Of a stretch of 64,000 nucleotides of DNA, positions 1 through 12,124 are shown piece after piece. The stretch is taken from positions 21,049,638-21,113,637 of the forward strand of contig OW028584.1 in the NCBI GenBank assembly GCA_932294295.1, read 5' to 3'. The position numbers and the translations under genes are program-made. Numbering within the stretch: position 1 is the stretch's first letter; each line of letters opens with the position of its first letter. The DNA comes from Alitta virens (Eukaryota > Annelida > Polychaeta > Phyllodocida > Nereididae). The notes under the pieces were generated by a model that made no database searches, was not told the origin of the DNA, and worked only from the letters and a program-made list of their open reading frames with translations.

Positions 1-945
1 CAGCTTAGCTAAAGCTAATACATATACAAATTCAATGCACAATTAAATCTTTGCAGCTCAAAGCAGCTTAGCTTTGAATTGAAACCGACAATTTGGAAGC
101 TAAATGAATCCAGCATGATGTGTGAAGCCTTTGCAGGAGTACAGGAGTAATGTCAAGCAATCATATGATACAACTTCCTCCTGATTTCTCAAAATTTCAA
201 AAAATTAGGTTATTATAGTAACTTGGAAAAAACTAAATGTGTAAGTACTATACTTAAAGTTAAAACTAAACACATAGGAATGTTACATTCTTTTGAAATA
301 GGAAGAGGAATTCTAGAAAACAAAATGCTACATCTAGATAAGTGGATGGTTGATATACAAATGAAAATGATGGATGCATGGCAATGATAGAATGTATTGT
401 GATGTTCGCGTATGTGCTCAAGTCAGTGCATATTGGGAAAATAAATATAAATTAATTAATAATTGGTGCACAGACAATTACCCGCAAGCAATATACCATG
501 TAAAAGCCACATAACTTTGCAAAGCCAGAGTGTCTGACTTGCTTATTACAAATTTTGTGAATTTTTACCAGTGTGAATTTTTCACTAAGTTGAACTTGTA
601 CGTCTGTGCATTGAGGGTCACATTCAGAAAACTCCGCAGCGCAGGATTTTTCCTTTTTCTCCAGCTTATAGGTGAGCAAGTAGAGGGTAAGACCTTGTGA
701 ATCTTTGTTTCAGTTTTTTTAGGATCGCGCTGGGCAGTACAGTTTGTCGCGCAAGTCTATGCTTAAATTCTGCATCGCGCTTTACTACCACAATTGAATA
801 TGATCGCATCGCCAGTTTTTGTTTCTTGTAATGCTCGCAGCTCGTAATGAGATTGAAATCTTATGATAAATTTAGAGAAATAATGGAACATCAATAAAAA
901 AAATAAAAATGAAATGTGATCAACGCCGATGTATGTCGTAGTTAC

Positions 946-1073
946 CTCTCTGAGATTCAGTCGGAGTCCATACACAAGCCAGGGTCAGTATCAATAGTAT
1001 CCATCGTAAGCCCATAGAATAGGGCGAATTAGAGGACCCAGGGGGTCGCTCAAGGGGTGGCCAAAGCCTCATT
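946..1073 (-). CDS. candidate first coding exon with hydrophobic leader
   Basis: On the minus strand a good acceptor (pyrimidine-rich tract ending ATTACAG) precedes this stretch and a donor (AGAG|GTAACT) follows it. An ATG at 1,015 opens 'MGLRWILLILTLACVWTPTE', which has a basic n-region and a strongly hydrophobic core, as in a signal peptide or a single membrane anchor. An in-frame upstream ATG at 1,072 would add 19 Pro/Arg-rich residues. The exon ends in phase 1. The next exon is not resolved: an open frame with several Cys at about 590-690, followed by GTAAAA, is possible but its acceptor lacks a clear pyrimidine tract. The product is not recognised. The call rests on splice signals and the leader peptide only. 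Confidence 0.45.
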
Positions 1074-1665
1074 CTGTAATGATAAGAAAAATGTGAAAGT
1101 GTTCATTTTCACCCACTGAAACATTTTTCTCAGGACACTGACATTTATTTTTCGATATACATAATTTACATTTGACTTATCAATAATTTGTCCATACCTT
1201 ATTTTTAACTTAATGCTGATCGAGTTTTTTTATGGGTTATAATTAATGAAGTGATTTAGAAAAGACAAGGAAATAACCATCACATTCAAAGCAATAATTA
1301 ACCTTATTAAGGGAATGTAAAATTTTTAATTTTAAAGTTTACAGTAAGGTCCTGTCATTATACATGTATTCAACATTGAATTAAAATTTAAAAAAGAAGA
1401 TTTGCAACCTACATGAAATATGTGTTAATGAGTGGGCATCCCCGTAATAAGAAAATGTGAGGAGATCTCGTTAGCGTACGAGACTCGAAACAGCGACCTT
1501 TCTGTGAAGGTTACTGTAACAGGTAGGCAAGTCCGTTCTAGACCTTTTCCTTTCTTTAGCAGGGCCTAAAATAAAAGCAAATATAATTGAAGTTGACTAC
1601 AGCATTGTCAATAGTATAACAAATGAAATGTTGGGAGTTTATAAAGGTTTAAACTTGCCGTCTAC

Positions 1666-1770
1666 CTTGTCCGAACAACTGCCTCGCCCTCTGTAGGGTG
1701 GCGCAGGCAGCTAAAGCAGACAAGGCCGAGACGACTGTTCAGCCTTTGCCACTTGCGAAACGTCACCACT
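1666..1770 (-). other. candidate upstream (5' UTR or coding) exon
   Basis: On the minus strand a strong acceptor (TTTGTTTGTTTCAG) and a donor (ACAAG|GTAGAC) frame 105 bases. Spliced to the exon at 946-1,073 the reading frame stays open through both exons and runs into the leader peptide. No ATG occurs in that frame here, so this may be 5' untranslated sequence or an internal coding exon. The product is not recognised. Confidence 0.35.
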
Positions 1771-1844
1771 CTGAAACAAACAAATATTTAAATCAACTTG
1801 TGACATATGTATCTTTTCTGATATAACCAATGTCAATAAAAACC

Positions 1845-1845
<1 letters not shown>

Positions 1846-1897
<52 letters not shown>
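1846..1897. repeat. (AT)n microsatellite
   Basis: About 50 bases of nearly pure alternating TA. It creates spurious Tyr-Ile open frames on the minus strand. Confidence 0.95.
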
Positions 1898-1899
<2 letters not shown>

Positions 1900-1903
<4 letters not shown>

Positions 1904-4900
1904 ATCTATATTCTATGTTATGGATGCTCATGTATAAGGGAATTTATTCACATTCAGAACAGTAGTGTGACTTTAGTGAGGTATGTAGTGGAATATACAG
2001 GGTAACATTTGACATATCTGTTGTCTTATATATGTCGTCTTTTATTTTTGCATGCAACTTAAGAGTAGCCCTGATCATTATCACACAATATGTAGTTCTA
2101 CATCCCTGAAATAGGCGTTGCAAAAGGACATGCCCTGGTGGCAAGTTGTGAGCTGATCATGTGACCTTAACAAAGCTTTCGAAGGCCTTCGACAGATGCT
2201 CTGCTGTAACTTTGCCCAAAATGGGGTGACGAGTCATGGTGTTCACGGATGGCCGACTGGACAAGGGAAAAGTTGCCCAACCAGTCTTGGGAGTTTTGAG
2301 AAGTTTTGCACTGTTCTATTTAGGGCAGTTTGCTAAGGGATATCCATGTTTAGATCGACCAAAAAAAAAACTACAAATCACACGATGACTGTCACATAAC
2401 GAAAAAAGCAGACTTACAAGACTGGAGTAGTACAGTGTCATCTCAATTTCAATAAATAAAATTACCAACAGCGATATCTGAACAACAGTCTTTTTGTTTG
2501 TAAGGGTTGAAAGGCAATACAGAAGCTAGCAAGGGGTGACAACAGAAAATTATGGCAATCACAAACTTGGCCTGGAGGCAGTGCCTTTCTAGTCATAAAA
2601 TAGCACAAGAGGTTGCACATATTGCCCCATTAACTTCACTTGACAAGGTATTGGAAGAACAATTTATTGCTTTCTAGACAAAAACATGCAATTATGCCAG
2701 GCAATCCTATGCCAAATAGCATTCTCAGGTTGAGACATGGCAGCATTTATTTATCATGCTCTACATGTTTGTGACATTTTTGGAGCAACAAAAAAGCTGT
2801 TTGTAATTCCCTCCACCCTTTTGTGTGGTGCCAGTTCTGTTGAAAATATAGACTGGTATTTCAGGCCAGCCCAGCTGAGCTGTTCTGCTTAGACTGTCAG
2901 AAGAATTTGAATAGACCTAGGTTTTGCAATAGTGAATGATAGCTGCAAAGCCCTGTATAGTTGTAGATGTCCAGCAAAGCATTGAGAAACCGGTTTATCA
3001 TGTCTTATGGCCACGTGCGTTCAACATTTGGAAGCTACGATTTAGACGCCACCTTGTGATAATGTCACTAACATATAAAACAAAAAGTAACAACTTTCAA
3101 TCAACTACCACGAAGTTTTACTTAATAGGCAAATCAATGTCCCCAGCTTTAAAAGTAGGCTACTTAAGGTTGCCTAAGACACAGACAACCTAGCTCTTAA
3201 GGTTTTGAATGCATAATACGTTATAATATATGTCAGTCAACAATACAACGCAATGCAATAATATTATTACGAATGTTAACTTTGTAAAATGACCCCAGTC
3301 TGCTACCGGATTTGAAAGCAGGGTGCTTGCTAGACTAGTTAAAGACCTTTGCAATGTGCAACACAAATTGGTCTTCCATAAATTGTTAATTATCTATAAA
3401 TGTATTGTGTGTGGGCAAACACATGTATAGATTTAATGCCAAATAGGATCATCAAAGGCTTTTTGTGAAAACAGAAATAAATGACTGTCGTGATTTCTCA
3501 AGGCAAGTAACTCATTTATCAATAATGCTGTTGCAAAGTATGTTTATGTCTTAAAGTAGATATCTTGCAAACTGACTATACTGCTTGACTAATTTTAGTT
3601 AGTGATGTAAGGAAGACTATCTTAGTAAATTATAATCGATTTCTATTTAGTAATAATCGTGCAGATATCACTGATATCACAGATATCACACTTACTATTA
3701 ATCATGAGAACACAGTACTTCCAATAAGCCTGTACACACAATAATCACTAAACCCATGATAGAACCTTCAGGACCTTTTCAAGTCTCATTTTGTAAGTGC
3801 CAAGTACAATATATTAAAGTGACTTGGCTGCCTGGACATGTTGGGAGTTGTACTCATGGGTGACTTGAATAGCCAGAATGCAATTCGTAACAGTCAGCAT
3901 TGGCATTCGGCATTAACATTTTACAGGGCATCTGAGGACAGGACAGCTTATTTGAGTTCACGCTTCTCCACATACGATCAAATCCATTGCAGTTTACTGG
4001 TGCCAGATATAGGGTCTGGTTCGCCAGAAATATTTAACTTGTAGCTCAAGTCTTGCATTAGTAAATAGCAATTACTCCATATCATTTATGTCCAACACAT
4101 GCAGTAATGTCCTTAGAAGTGTCACTTTGCACGCTATTTGTTTAGACATGGAAGTGCAGTGTTAGTGCACGTTAGATTAGTAAAATTAATAAATCACTTC
4201 AGTATCAATATATTGCAATATATACTGCATCATAACACTTATTACACATTAATACGAATAAATGTATATAGATATAATACCTAGTAGATGCATGATCTTA
4301 AAAATAAACCAGTTTTCACATTTGATCACTAATTGATGTTACTTTATGTATTGATAGGGTGATAATTTGCCATAATCAAAACTGTTTATTATGTCATATT
4401 AAGAGGTATCTTCTATTGATGCCATTATATACTTAGTACTTGATAGACTTCGCAGCTCTATGCTTAAGTTCTAAAAATACAAGTCAGTCCTTCTTGAAAG
4501 CACGACACTATGATTATGTTACTTTATGTGGCATGTATGTTTTGCACTATTTGTAGAAAATCTAGTGCATATGTATTTTTAACCTATGATAATTAGATAT
4601 AATATATCTATAAAAGAGAACTTATGGCCTTCAGGCAGCGGTCTGGGACCGTTGCTTTTGTAGATTTGTAATTTTTTTTTCAAGACAGAGAATAGTTGAA
4701 ACACACGATAAATGTGGTCTGGGCAAGTGCAAAAAGTCATTTGCCAGGGCCCTCTGTGAGTGGGTCACATCCCTTCAGAAATAAGATGAGATATTGAGAG
4801 CATATCATGATTCCCAAACCACTGGTACTCTTAATTGTGGTTGCCAGCTGAACTTGCAATACAGCTGCACAATACTTGTAAGACAAGTATTGTTAAGTAA

Positions 4901-5870
4901 AATACTTGGTTAGTTATGAATACACTAAATCATCTCAGATACTTCCCTTTGGTACTAAACCTACAATTACACCCACACGTGTTTGGGTGCCTTTTTTTCT
5001 CATTTTTGTGGTAAATGCTTTAATTTTTTTCACTGTTAATATATCACATTCTACTATTTACATGTCACGCATAGGAAACGTTAGCATGGCTTCCAGAGCT
5101 TGTTGTGGTCTCCAGAATGTTCATTCACCGAACATACTTTTATGTCTAGACCAGGTCAGCCTGAAAACTACAGGACACAGGGAAAATATTTCTATACTTC
5201 CATGTTAACAGAAAGAAAAGAAAATAGAAAATGTAATTTAAAAAAGTTTCCTTTCAGACGAAAGTCTGGAAGTTTACTTAGTCGAAAACTTTATAAAAAT
5301 CATCTCACACGATTCTTGTGCCCTGCATTGCACCCCATTGAAATGGAGCAGCATGTTACGTCATGCTGGTGTAGTTTAGATAATTTCAAAATTGCCTATT
5401 CACACCCTCTCTCTAATTGGGCAAAATTGCCTAGAAAACATATTCGAAGTCTCGAGTCAGCTGAAGGTAAGAATATCGCCACTAGAGTAAAGAGTTTATA
5501 TCGCCTCTTGTACTTCTATAACACTTCTCTAACACTGATACAGCTTGCATAAGTCTAGTAAAAATCCACCACTAAGTATGCTAACTGCCTGTTAATTGTT
5601 TGTAATGAACACCATTTATACCAAGGCAAGTACATTGCAGATAATTGTTACACCTTGTAAAATGAAGACAAGACCCCCCTTCTTTAAACTACACCCATTG
5701 CTATTTGAAAACAAATTGTAACGTTTCAGTAACACTTAAAATTCAAGGCAGTTTATCAAACCTAATTGGGAGAAGAGTTGTAACACTTTCCTATGACACT
5801 GAGTAAACAAAGACGTGTGAAATAAAAAAAACGCACAACTGCCTGTAGTCATCATGAACATTATTGACAC
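1900..5870. other. AT-rich intergenic or intronic stretch, no gene seen
   Basis: No convincing exon on either strand. Short open frames lack domain-like sequence. A short RNase H-like trace near 3.8 kb is listed separately. Small tandem motifs (GATATCAC repeated at about 3,665-3,690) occur. Confidence 0.5.
3808..3862 (+). pseudogene. possible RNase H trace of a retrotransposon
   Basis: The frame reads 'KVTWLPGHVGS' and is then broken by stops at the place where LINE RNase H domains have W-(V/I)-P-G-H-V-G followed by GNE. The match is only about ten residues, with no supporting upstream RNase H motif, so it could be chance. Confidence 0.25.
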
Positions 5871-5873
5871 TAA

Positions 5874-5948
5874 GACAAGACAAGATAAGATAAGATACGA
5901 CAAGACAAGACAAGACAAGATAAGATAAGATAAGATAAGAGAAGATAG
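5874..5948. repeat. (GACAA/GATAA)n pentanucleotide array
   Basis: Tandem pentamers GACAA and GATAA over about 75 bases. The complementary strand encodes a spurious Leu/Ser/Cys-rich frame. Confidence 0.9.
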
Positions 5949-5949
5949 A

Positions 5950-7764
5950 CAACCTGACTAATTTATTCGTACCAACATATATATACCAAATGTACTATAT
6001 ATACAAATAAGTTATACCAAGACTTAAATTAATAAATAATATAGAAATTTTAACCTTATCCTAAGGACTTTAATATTAGGTAAATTTGGGGACATTATAT
6101 TTCACTCACGTAAGGGCAAATACTCCAACACTCTTGGTGTGGTTCTGTGTCCTCAAACCAAACAAACTCCTACAAGCTCGACCTACTCATAAAAATCACG
6201 TGCATGTGATGATGCAATACTTCCCCTCAATTTCAATATTTTCCTTCTTTCATGTCAAGCATGTCAGTATTCCAGCATGTTCCAGGTCTTTTGTACTTTT
6301 GTGCTCTGCTTTTGAGGCCAGAACAATATTGGCAACCAACCAAAGTTTATTTTACAAAAGCAGAAAAGTCATAAAATCTCTACGGGTGATTTCAATGCTG
6401 TACCAAAACATCATATCTACCCAGTGTCAGCCTTATGCCTTGTATCATTGTGTAGATGATTGCCTGGCAATAGTGCAATAAACAAAAATATTGTGGATTA
6501 TGGTCTTCTTTGTTTTTACTTAATTTTTTGTTTGTTTGTTTGTTTGCAAATTTCATGTAAATAGTCGAAGTTTGCAGAATGGCATTTCAGATTAGGCTAA
6601 CCTACGCCTATCAATCACAAGCAGTGTGCCGAACCCTTGAGAGGAAATTATACACATGAGCAGCAACTTTATAAAAACTTGTTGATGCAAGTAATATCCA
6701 ACTCCAGAGCTTGCCAAAAGGGGCCCAGCTACTACACAGAATTGCTGTGCAACTTGTTTGTCGTTCTGAGCAGGCAAACAGGTTGGAGATCACAGTCAAC
6801 GAACAGGTTCAAGCACCCCCGCAGCACCTAGTCACGTGTCTTTGGAACGCACGTGGCCCACTGAGCAGACGATGCTTGTTGACAAAAAGCGGAAGAAGGT
6901 AAACAAATCGAAAGAAATTGATTAAGAATGTTGACAGCTGCTGTTAGCAACAAACAGACTGGCTAAAAACGATTGGAACCTCCTCACATACAACAAATAT
7001 GTCCTTAAAAGGCAAAGAAGAAACTTTTCTTGCGTCAGACCTCTAGTGAAATGAATTCCAACACGAAGTGTTTCTTGAAAGCAAACAATTAAAGGTCTAT
7101 CGTTGGTTTGTTTGGGAAACTAACATGTCTTAATAGAAGATACCAAAGCAATTTCACTCTCAATGCAGCAACGTGGAATTTTTAATGCCATTTGTCATTC
7201 CAGTATGCTGGCTATGCTCCAAGCTACCTATTTGCTATATGACACTCAATTAAAAGATCCCAACTCAATTCAGATTGCATAAAGCAAAGTCAGCACTTCT
7301 GGCCTGACTAATAAAGTAGACAATATGTCATAAAATAACACTGCAATGACTTCTATATGGCCATTGAGCCTAACAGAAAACTCCAGTACTACTCTATTGT
7401 GATCTAGCACTTTCTCAAGGATCCAAGTGACTTCCTACCCTGGGGATGAAGACCTAGGGCAAAAAAATTGCTATCGCCTGCTCTTCTTAACAAAGTCATT
7501 ACTTCAACAACGCTGAAAGGTCTAATTGTTGCTCTATTCAGTGCCTTTACAATAGAAGAGAGTGTCACTTACAAAGACCTAGACAACAATATTATGGTAA
7601 AACTGCAAAGAGCAATTGCTTATGCATGGTGCTTATGTGTAGTATATATGACTTATATATTGGGGCACTATTCATCGTTAAGTAGTCAAATTGTTCATAT
7701 ATTGATCTTGCTGACCTTATAAAATCTGAGAATACTCAAGGAAAATCGATGAATGGAGCTATAA
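5950..7764. other. no supported gene; small CpG-rich patch at about 6.78-6.9 kb
   Basis: Mostly AT-rich sequence, with a (GTTT)n run at about 6,529-6,546. Near 6,780-6,900 the composition is richer in CpG, two CACGTG-related motifs occur, and an ATG-containing frame ends at a donor-like GAAGAAG|GTAAAC on the plus strand. This could be a promoter or first exon, but no downstream exon was found. Confidence 0.3.
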
Positions 7765-7766
7765 TA

Positions 7767-8369
7767 CAGTGGAACCTCAGCATTAAGACCGTCATGGTAT
7801 GGTAGTCTTTAATAGTAAGGTAGTCTTTATAGTGAGAATGCTATAATCCAGTTTCCCTTGTATCTAAGCAGCTACAAAAAGCTATCTAACCCTTGATATA
7901 TCTGTCCATATACATATGGATTGTATACCTTAGTGGGGTGAAGGGCAATTAGACCCCATGACCTCGGGAGGTCACATCCCTTCAACAATAGGCATCCCGA
8001 AATGCACCTGACAACAACAGCCCCGTCATTCCACCCCACTTGCTATGGTTACACTCTGGTGATCTTGGAAAGCCGTTTGACCCGATATACTGGACACTAG
8101 GTGTTATACAATTGTGAGTGTATAACTGAAAGTACAGTGTACTGTCCTCAATAAAGATACTTATCTTGGCACTGAATTAAAATAATTAATATCTATATTG
8201 TAGAATCTCAAAATTAAGACTATTTCTACACTTCATTTTAAGACATCCAAAAGGTCCTAAATTGCTGTAATAACACTACACTGTATAGAGATTTCAGAAT
8301 CAAGACCACCTCGATATTACGACCTCATCTGTAATTTCCTAGACAGGTCTTAATTGTGGGGTTGAACTG
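7767..8369. mobile_element. pogo/Tigger-like MITE
   Basis: Ends are inverted and similar: CAGTGGAACCTCAGCATTAA on the left, and CAGTTCAACCCCACAATTAA read inward from the right. TA lies on each side, consistent with a TA target duplication. The CAGTnnAACC(T/C)C start is typical of pogo/Tigger-type elements of the Tc1/mariner superfamily. No transposase frame is present, so the 603-bp element is non-autonomous. Related fragments occur at about 10.69, 11.06, 11.97, 12.5 and 23.62 kb. Confidence 0.65.
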
Positions 8370-8371
8370 TA

Positions 8372-9590
8372 TTTATAATTTAGGTAAATGCCTGAATTAT
8401 TAGTAACATAATTACAAATGGCCACCTAGACACCATAGAAAAACATGGAAAAAATGCTACTAAATAATGCCATATGGAAGCATGTGCAAAAATAGCAAAA
8501 CAAATATGACGGTCCAAAAATAAGTTGATGCTGTCAAAACCCTTATTAAAATCCTTATCAAAAAATATGCAACACATGTTTTGTAAAAGATCTGCATAAG
8601 GACAGACGGTGGTGGTTGCTTTTAAATGCAAATTACAATTCCCAGGTATAATTTATTGTAGTGGCTGAAGAAAAAAAGGAATTTTTATAGCAATTCTATC
8701 TCCTCATGCCCCTTGCCAAAAGTTGTATATAGGTAATTTTTCAAAGCTTTTAATGGTTGCAAAACAACAGCAGCAATAATTTTTAAATATAAATGGAAAA
8801 TTACAGAAAAAGTTAGCTTTAGAAGGAAGATTAAAGTGGAATCCAGACACGCATAGTGAGACTAAAATAAGATAGAAGATAAAAAGAGAAAGTTAAAGTA
8901 TGGAAGATAAAAAAAACCTGCTAAGACAGGTTTCAGCAAAGCTCTTGTGGCATAGTGGTTCGCCACGCATCAGACACCAAACAGAATAGGAGTCAAAAAA
9001 TAAAGAAGAAAAAAAAAGAAGCCACAATTCCAAAATGGCCTTTTTAATCTCATATATTACTTTATACATGCAAAAGAGCATTTTAATGCATGTCGTTTGC
9101 AATAATATTCACTTATATAAGACTGTTATTGCTGGTTGGCATGTTATGTTTGAAATGAGCAAAATCACAGATCAAAGCAATGAATTTTTAATTATGCATT
9201 TTTTTATGTTTTAGTGTGAGATAATTTAAAATAATGGATATGTTATAAAAATGTATATAAACGATTTTAATTATTCCTTTGCAAAGTTTGGAAGTGAAGT
9301 CAAAGCAGTGAATTTGCGTGGGCTTAGTTCCAAAATATTTAGGACATGCTCACTGCCTACCAGACCTGTTCTACATGTGACCCAGTGAAGGGCTAGAGAT
9401 TTTGAGACGGTCCCCCAACCTAGCCCAGGTTCTGCGGTAGCAACGATTTGTAGTTTCTAAAACCACTAAGTAAATTGCTTCTAAGTAATAAAATTGAAAA
9501 AAAAAGTTGGTATAAGGCTAGAACACTATAGTTCGAACACTTTTCCAGTGTTATTTTCTAAATAAAAGTAAGTTTTAGTGGTTGTTATTA
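8372..9590. other. no gene seen; weak tRNA-like A box near 8.95 kb
   Basis: AT-rich. At about 8,945-8,975 the string TGGCATAGTGGTT resembles a tRNA A box, but no good B box follows. It is perhaps a degraded SINE head. Confidence 0.3.
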
Positions 9591-9730
9591 AGTTTCAAAG
9601 CGAGCGTTCGATCGTCTGCAATGGCAGCAAAGCAATCGGTTCGAACGCAAAGAAACTGAGCACAACTGCACAAAATAATCTTTCGGTGGAATTAAGGGAA
9701 AATGATTGAGAAAATTTAAGAAACTTACCT

Positions 9731-9950
9731 GGTTTACAGATAGTGATGACTCGCAGGGCCCTAGACTTGCTTTTAGTGAACAGCAAAGGCGAGTTGACGC
9801 TGCCTCTGCCGGTAGCCTCTTCTGCTAGCTCGATACGAGCCAGGGCACACTCTGACGGTCACGCTTGAATGACTAAACCGCCATTTATTCCCGTCCTGCA
9901 AGCCCAGCATTGAGATCCCGAATTCTGGGTGAGGCACGCTACTCATCCCC
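9731..9950 (-). other. candidate 5' exon with CpG-rich flank
   Basis: On the minus strand the sequence is richer in CpG than its surroundings and ends at a perfect donor (AAACCAG|GTAAGT at 9,730). One frame is open for about 40 codons up to the donor ('LARIELAEEATGRGSVNSPL'), but it has no ATG and a stop just upstream. A second frame from an ATG near 9,936 stops before the donor. A 5' untranslated first exon of the minus-strand gene seen at 0.95-1.77 kb is the simplest reading. That link is inference. Confidence 0.35.
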
Positions 9951-9959
9951 AGAAAGGCG

Positions 9960-11060
9960 CTACACGACTTTCGACTTTTAATTAATTTTTAAAATTACTT
10001 TAAGATTTTCTACAGTCACCAAACTTTAATATCGACTACCCGACTAACCATACTAAGCACAGAAAATATTGGCATAATTTTATTAATCAGTTATCTACCG
10101 AAAGAGCAACATAGTAGTTTTTGCCACAAAATAGTTGCAAAAACTCCCACATGCTGCCAGAAAAGCCGGTTGCATTAAAATCAAGCCTGTGTATATTTAG
10201 AGCAAATTTCATTGGAACCGTAAAGAAATTTATTTTACATAAATGACAAGATTAATAAGTGAATTTAATACTAGTGTTATGAAAGTGTTATTTAAAGCAA
10301 ATTAACAGCTCAGTCATAATTCACAAGGGCATTGCAGTCTGTTCTGCTGTACATAGCATTGCATCAGCAAGTTTAACTAGTCCATATATATATATATATA
10401 CTACAACTTACGAATTAAAAGACATTAGAGTTTATTTAGCAGTAGATAATAGACCCACGTTAATCATCTACCACTGAAACAGTTATGTGATTGATTTTAC
10501 TGTGACAATTTTGTATTGTAGTGCATGCTGTATTTCACATGGAAGCAGTTTGATTCTCAAGTTGCAGTTTTTTTTTAAATATTATTCATGTTGCTGTGGG
10601 TTGTTGTTCCTACCACTATATTGATAAAATAATAAATCTTTGAAAATTTAAAATCAGCCTTTTTTTTCTTGAAATACACATGTTCTCAATACAGTGAAAC
10701 TACTAAGTCAGGACTATACGGATTAAGGGGAATCACTGACTTTGTCTTTACTGAGAAAATGTGTATTTCTGTGCTAAGCTTTGAATCTAGATGGGCTTGC
10801 TATCCTAATAATTATCCAATCTGACAAATACCTGTATTTTATTGTGACAGGATTCAATTTTTTTTTTTATGTCTATACTCCAGTACATTGTGCTAAATAT
10901 TGCAGACAAATTCCAAGCAAAACTTTCATGCCACCTGGGTATCTCTTTGCACAGTGCAATATGAATATTAAAGAGCAAACAGTTTTCTTATTGCACTCTA
11001 CAGTGAGAACTGTATTTGAATAACAGAGTGCTTCTCTTGAAGAGTTATGAAAAACCCTAG
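9960..11060. other. no gene seen; AT-rich with transposon-end fragments
   Basis: Contains a short (TA)n run near 10,384 and a pogo-like terminal motif (CAGTGAAACTACTAAGTCAG) at about 10,693. No convincing coding frame. Confidence 0.4.
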
Positions 11061-11063
11061 GTA

Positions 11064-11768
11064 CAGTGGACCCTAACAATTAGGACTACCCACGGGACGT
11101 TTAAAAAATCTGGACCCAAGGGTGTCCTCTACTCAGTGTCTTTGCTGAGGCAAGTAAAAAGACCCCACCCATGGGGTAAATGTGTAACATGGTTTGGACT
11201 CCAAGCCTTATCATCTCATCATTGCATCTGCCTCTGGCAGCTGGCTGGCTAGGCTTCAGACCAGTAGCATTGAGGCATGCAGATATACAACACTAAGGAT
11301 AAGATAAGATATATTTTATTTAAAGTCTTATGTATAATAAATAGACACATATTCATAAAATGGAGGCATACAAGACTACTTGGTACTCAGTTAGCATTCA
11401 GAAGGGAATTACTTTGGGCCAAGGTCAAGTTCAAAAAGCTCTTTTTATTCATAAAAGTACTTTACGCACGATTTAATTGTATAATGTTAACAATTAAGTA
11501 AAAAAAGAAAAGAAGGTGGTGAAGAACAAACATTTGGCCGATAGTGCAGGCCAACAATGCAAAGGGCGAATGTCACAGTGTATCTGATTTGAAGACTACT
11601 AGAATTATTCTCAATATTTGTTATTTTTTTTATCAGATTTAATTGCCTTTTCATATTCAATTATCCATACCTTATGTTAACAAATCGGCCCCATATTGGC
11701 CCAGAGTAAGCCTGATTAGGCATACTGTCAAGTAGAGTACATTGTTGTGTAAGGAGATTCAACTGTAC
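11064..11768. mobile_element. possible pogo-like MITE with SINE inserted
   Basis: The left end CAGTGGACCCTAACAATTAG and an inverted right end (CAGTTGAATCTCCTTACACA read inward) are flanked by TA. Terminal similarity is weaker than in the 7.8-kb element. A dispersed SINE-like copy lies inside at 11,120-11,285. Confidence 0.35.
11120..11285 (+). mobile_element. dispersed SINE family A copy
   Basis: Shares with copies at 13.7, 15.8, 16.3, 16.8 and 43.5 kb the order: CTCAGTGTCT..TGCTGAGGCAAGTAAA, ACCCCACCCATGGGGTAAAT, GTAACATGGT, and CTTATCATCTCATCATTGCA followed by CTGCCTCTGGC. The most complete copy (16.8 kb) begins with a tRNA-like promoter, so the family is read as a tRNA-derived SINE. Confidence 0.6.
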
Positions 11769-11967
11769 TGCTTTATATAAGAAGAAGAAGGTCTTTTCAA
11801 TGGGCCAAGGTGTCATTCACACCCTTGTAAAAGGGTTGGGTGACAAAGGGGTGTTTGAGCCCAGCTTAGACATGACCCCAAAAACCTCAGGGAGGATACA
11901 TGCATCTATTTTTCTTATTTCACAGTTTATTTTATGCTTATTGATTATCTGGAAGAAAAAAATAATA

Positions 11968-12119
11968 CAAATTGAACCCCACAATTGAGGTAGCCTCTCA
12001 GAATAATGGTGCACAATATATGCTGCTTGATCCCAATGCTGTGGTGAAACTGTGTAAAAGTTGCAGAAATTAGCCAACAACATTTGATTCTAAGTATTTT
12101 TATTTGTGGGGTTCTACTG
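11968..12119. mobile_element. short pogo-like MITE
   Basis: About 150 bases with inverted ends carrying TTGAACCCCACAATTGAGG on the left and CAGTAGAACCCCACAAATAA read inward from the right. The shared GAACCCCACAA core matches the right end of the 7.8-kb element. The flanking duplication is not clean. Confidence 0.45.
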
Positions 12120-12124
12120 TGGAT

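Noticed and set aside
5100..5552. 150-codon open frame on the plus strand
   Set aside because: No recognisable domain, no splice or promoter support, and AT-rich random-looking composition.
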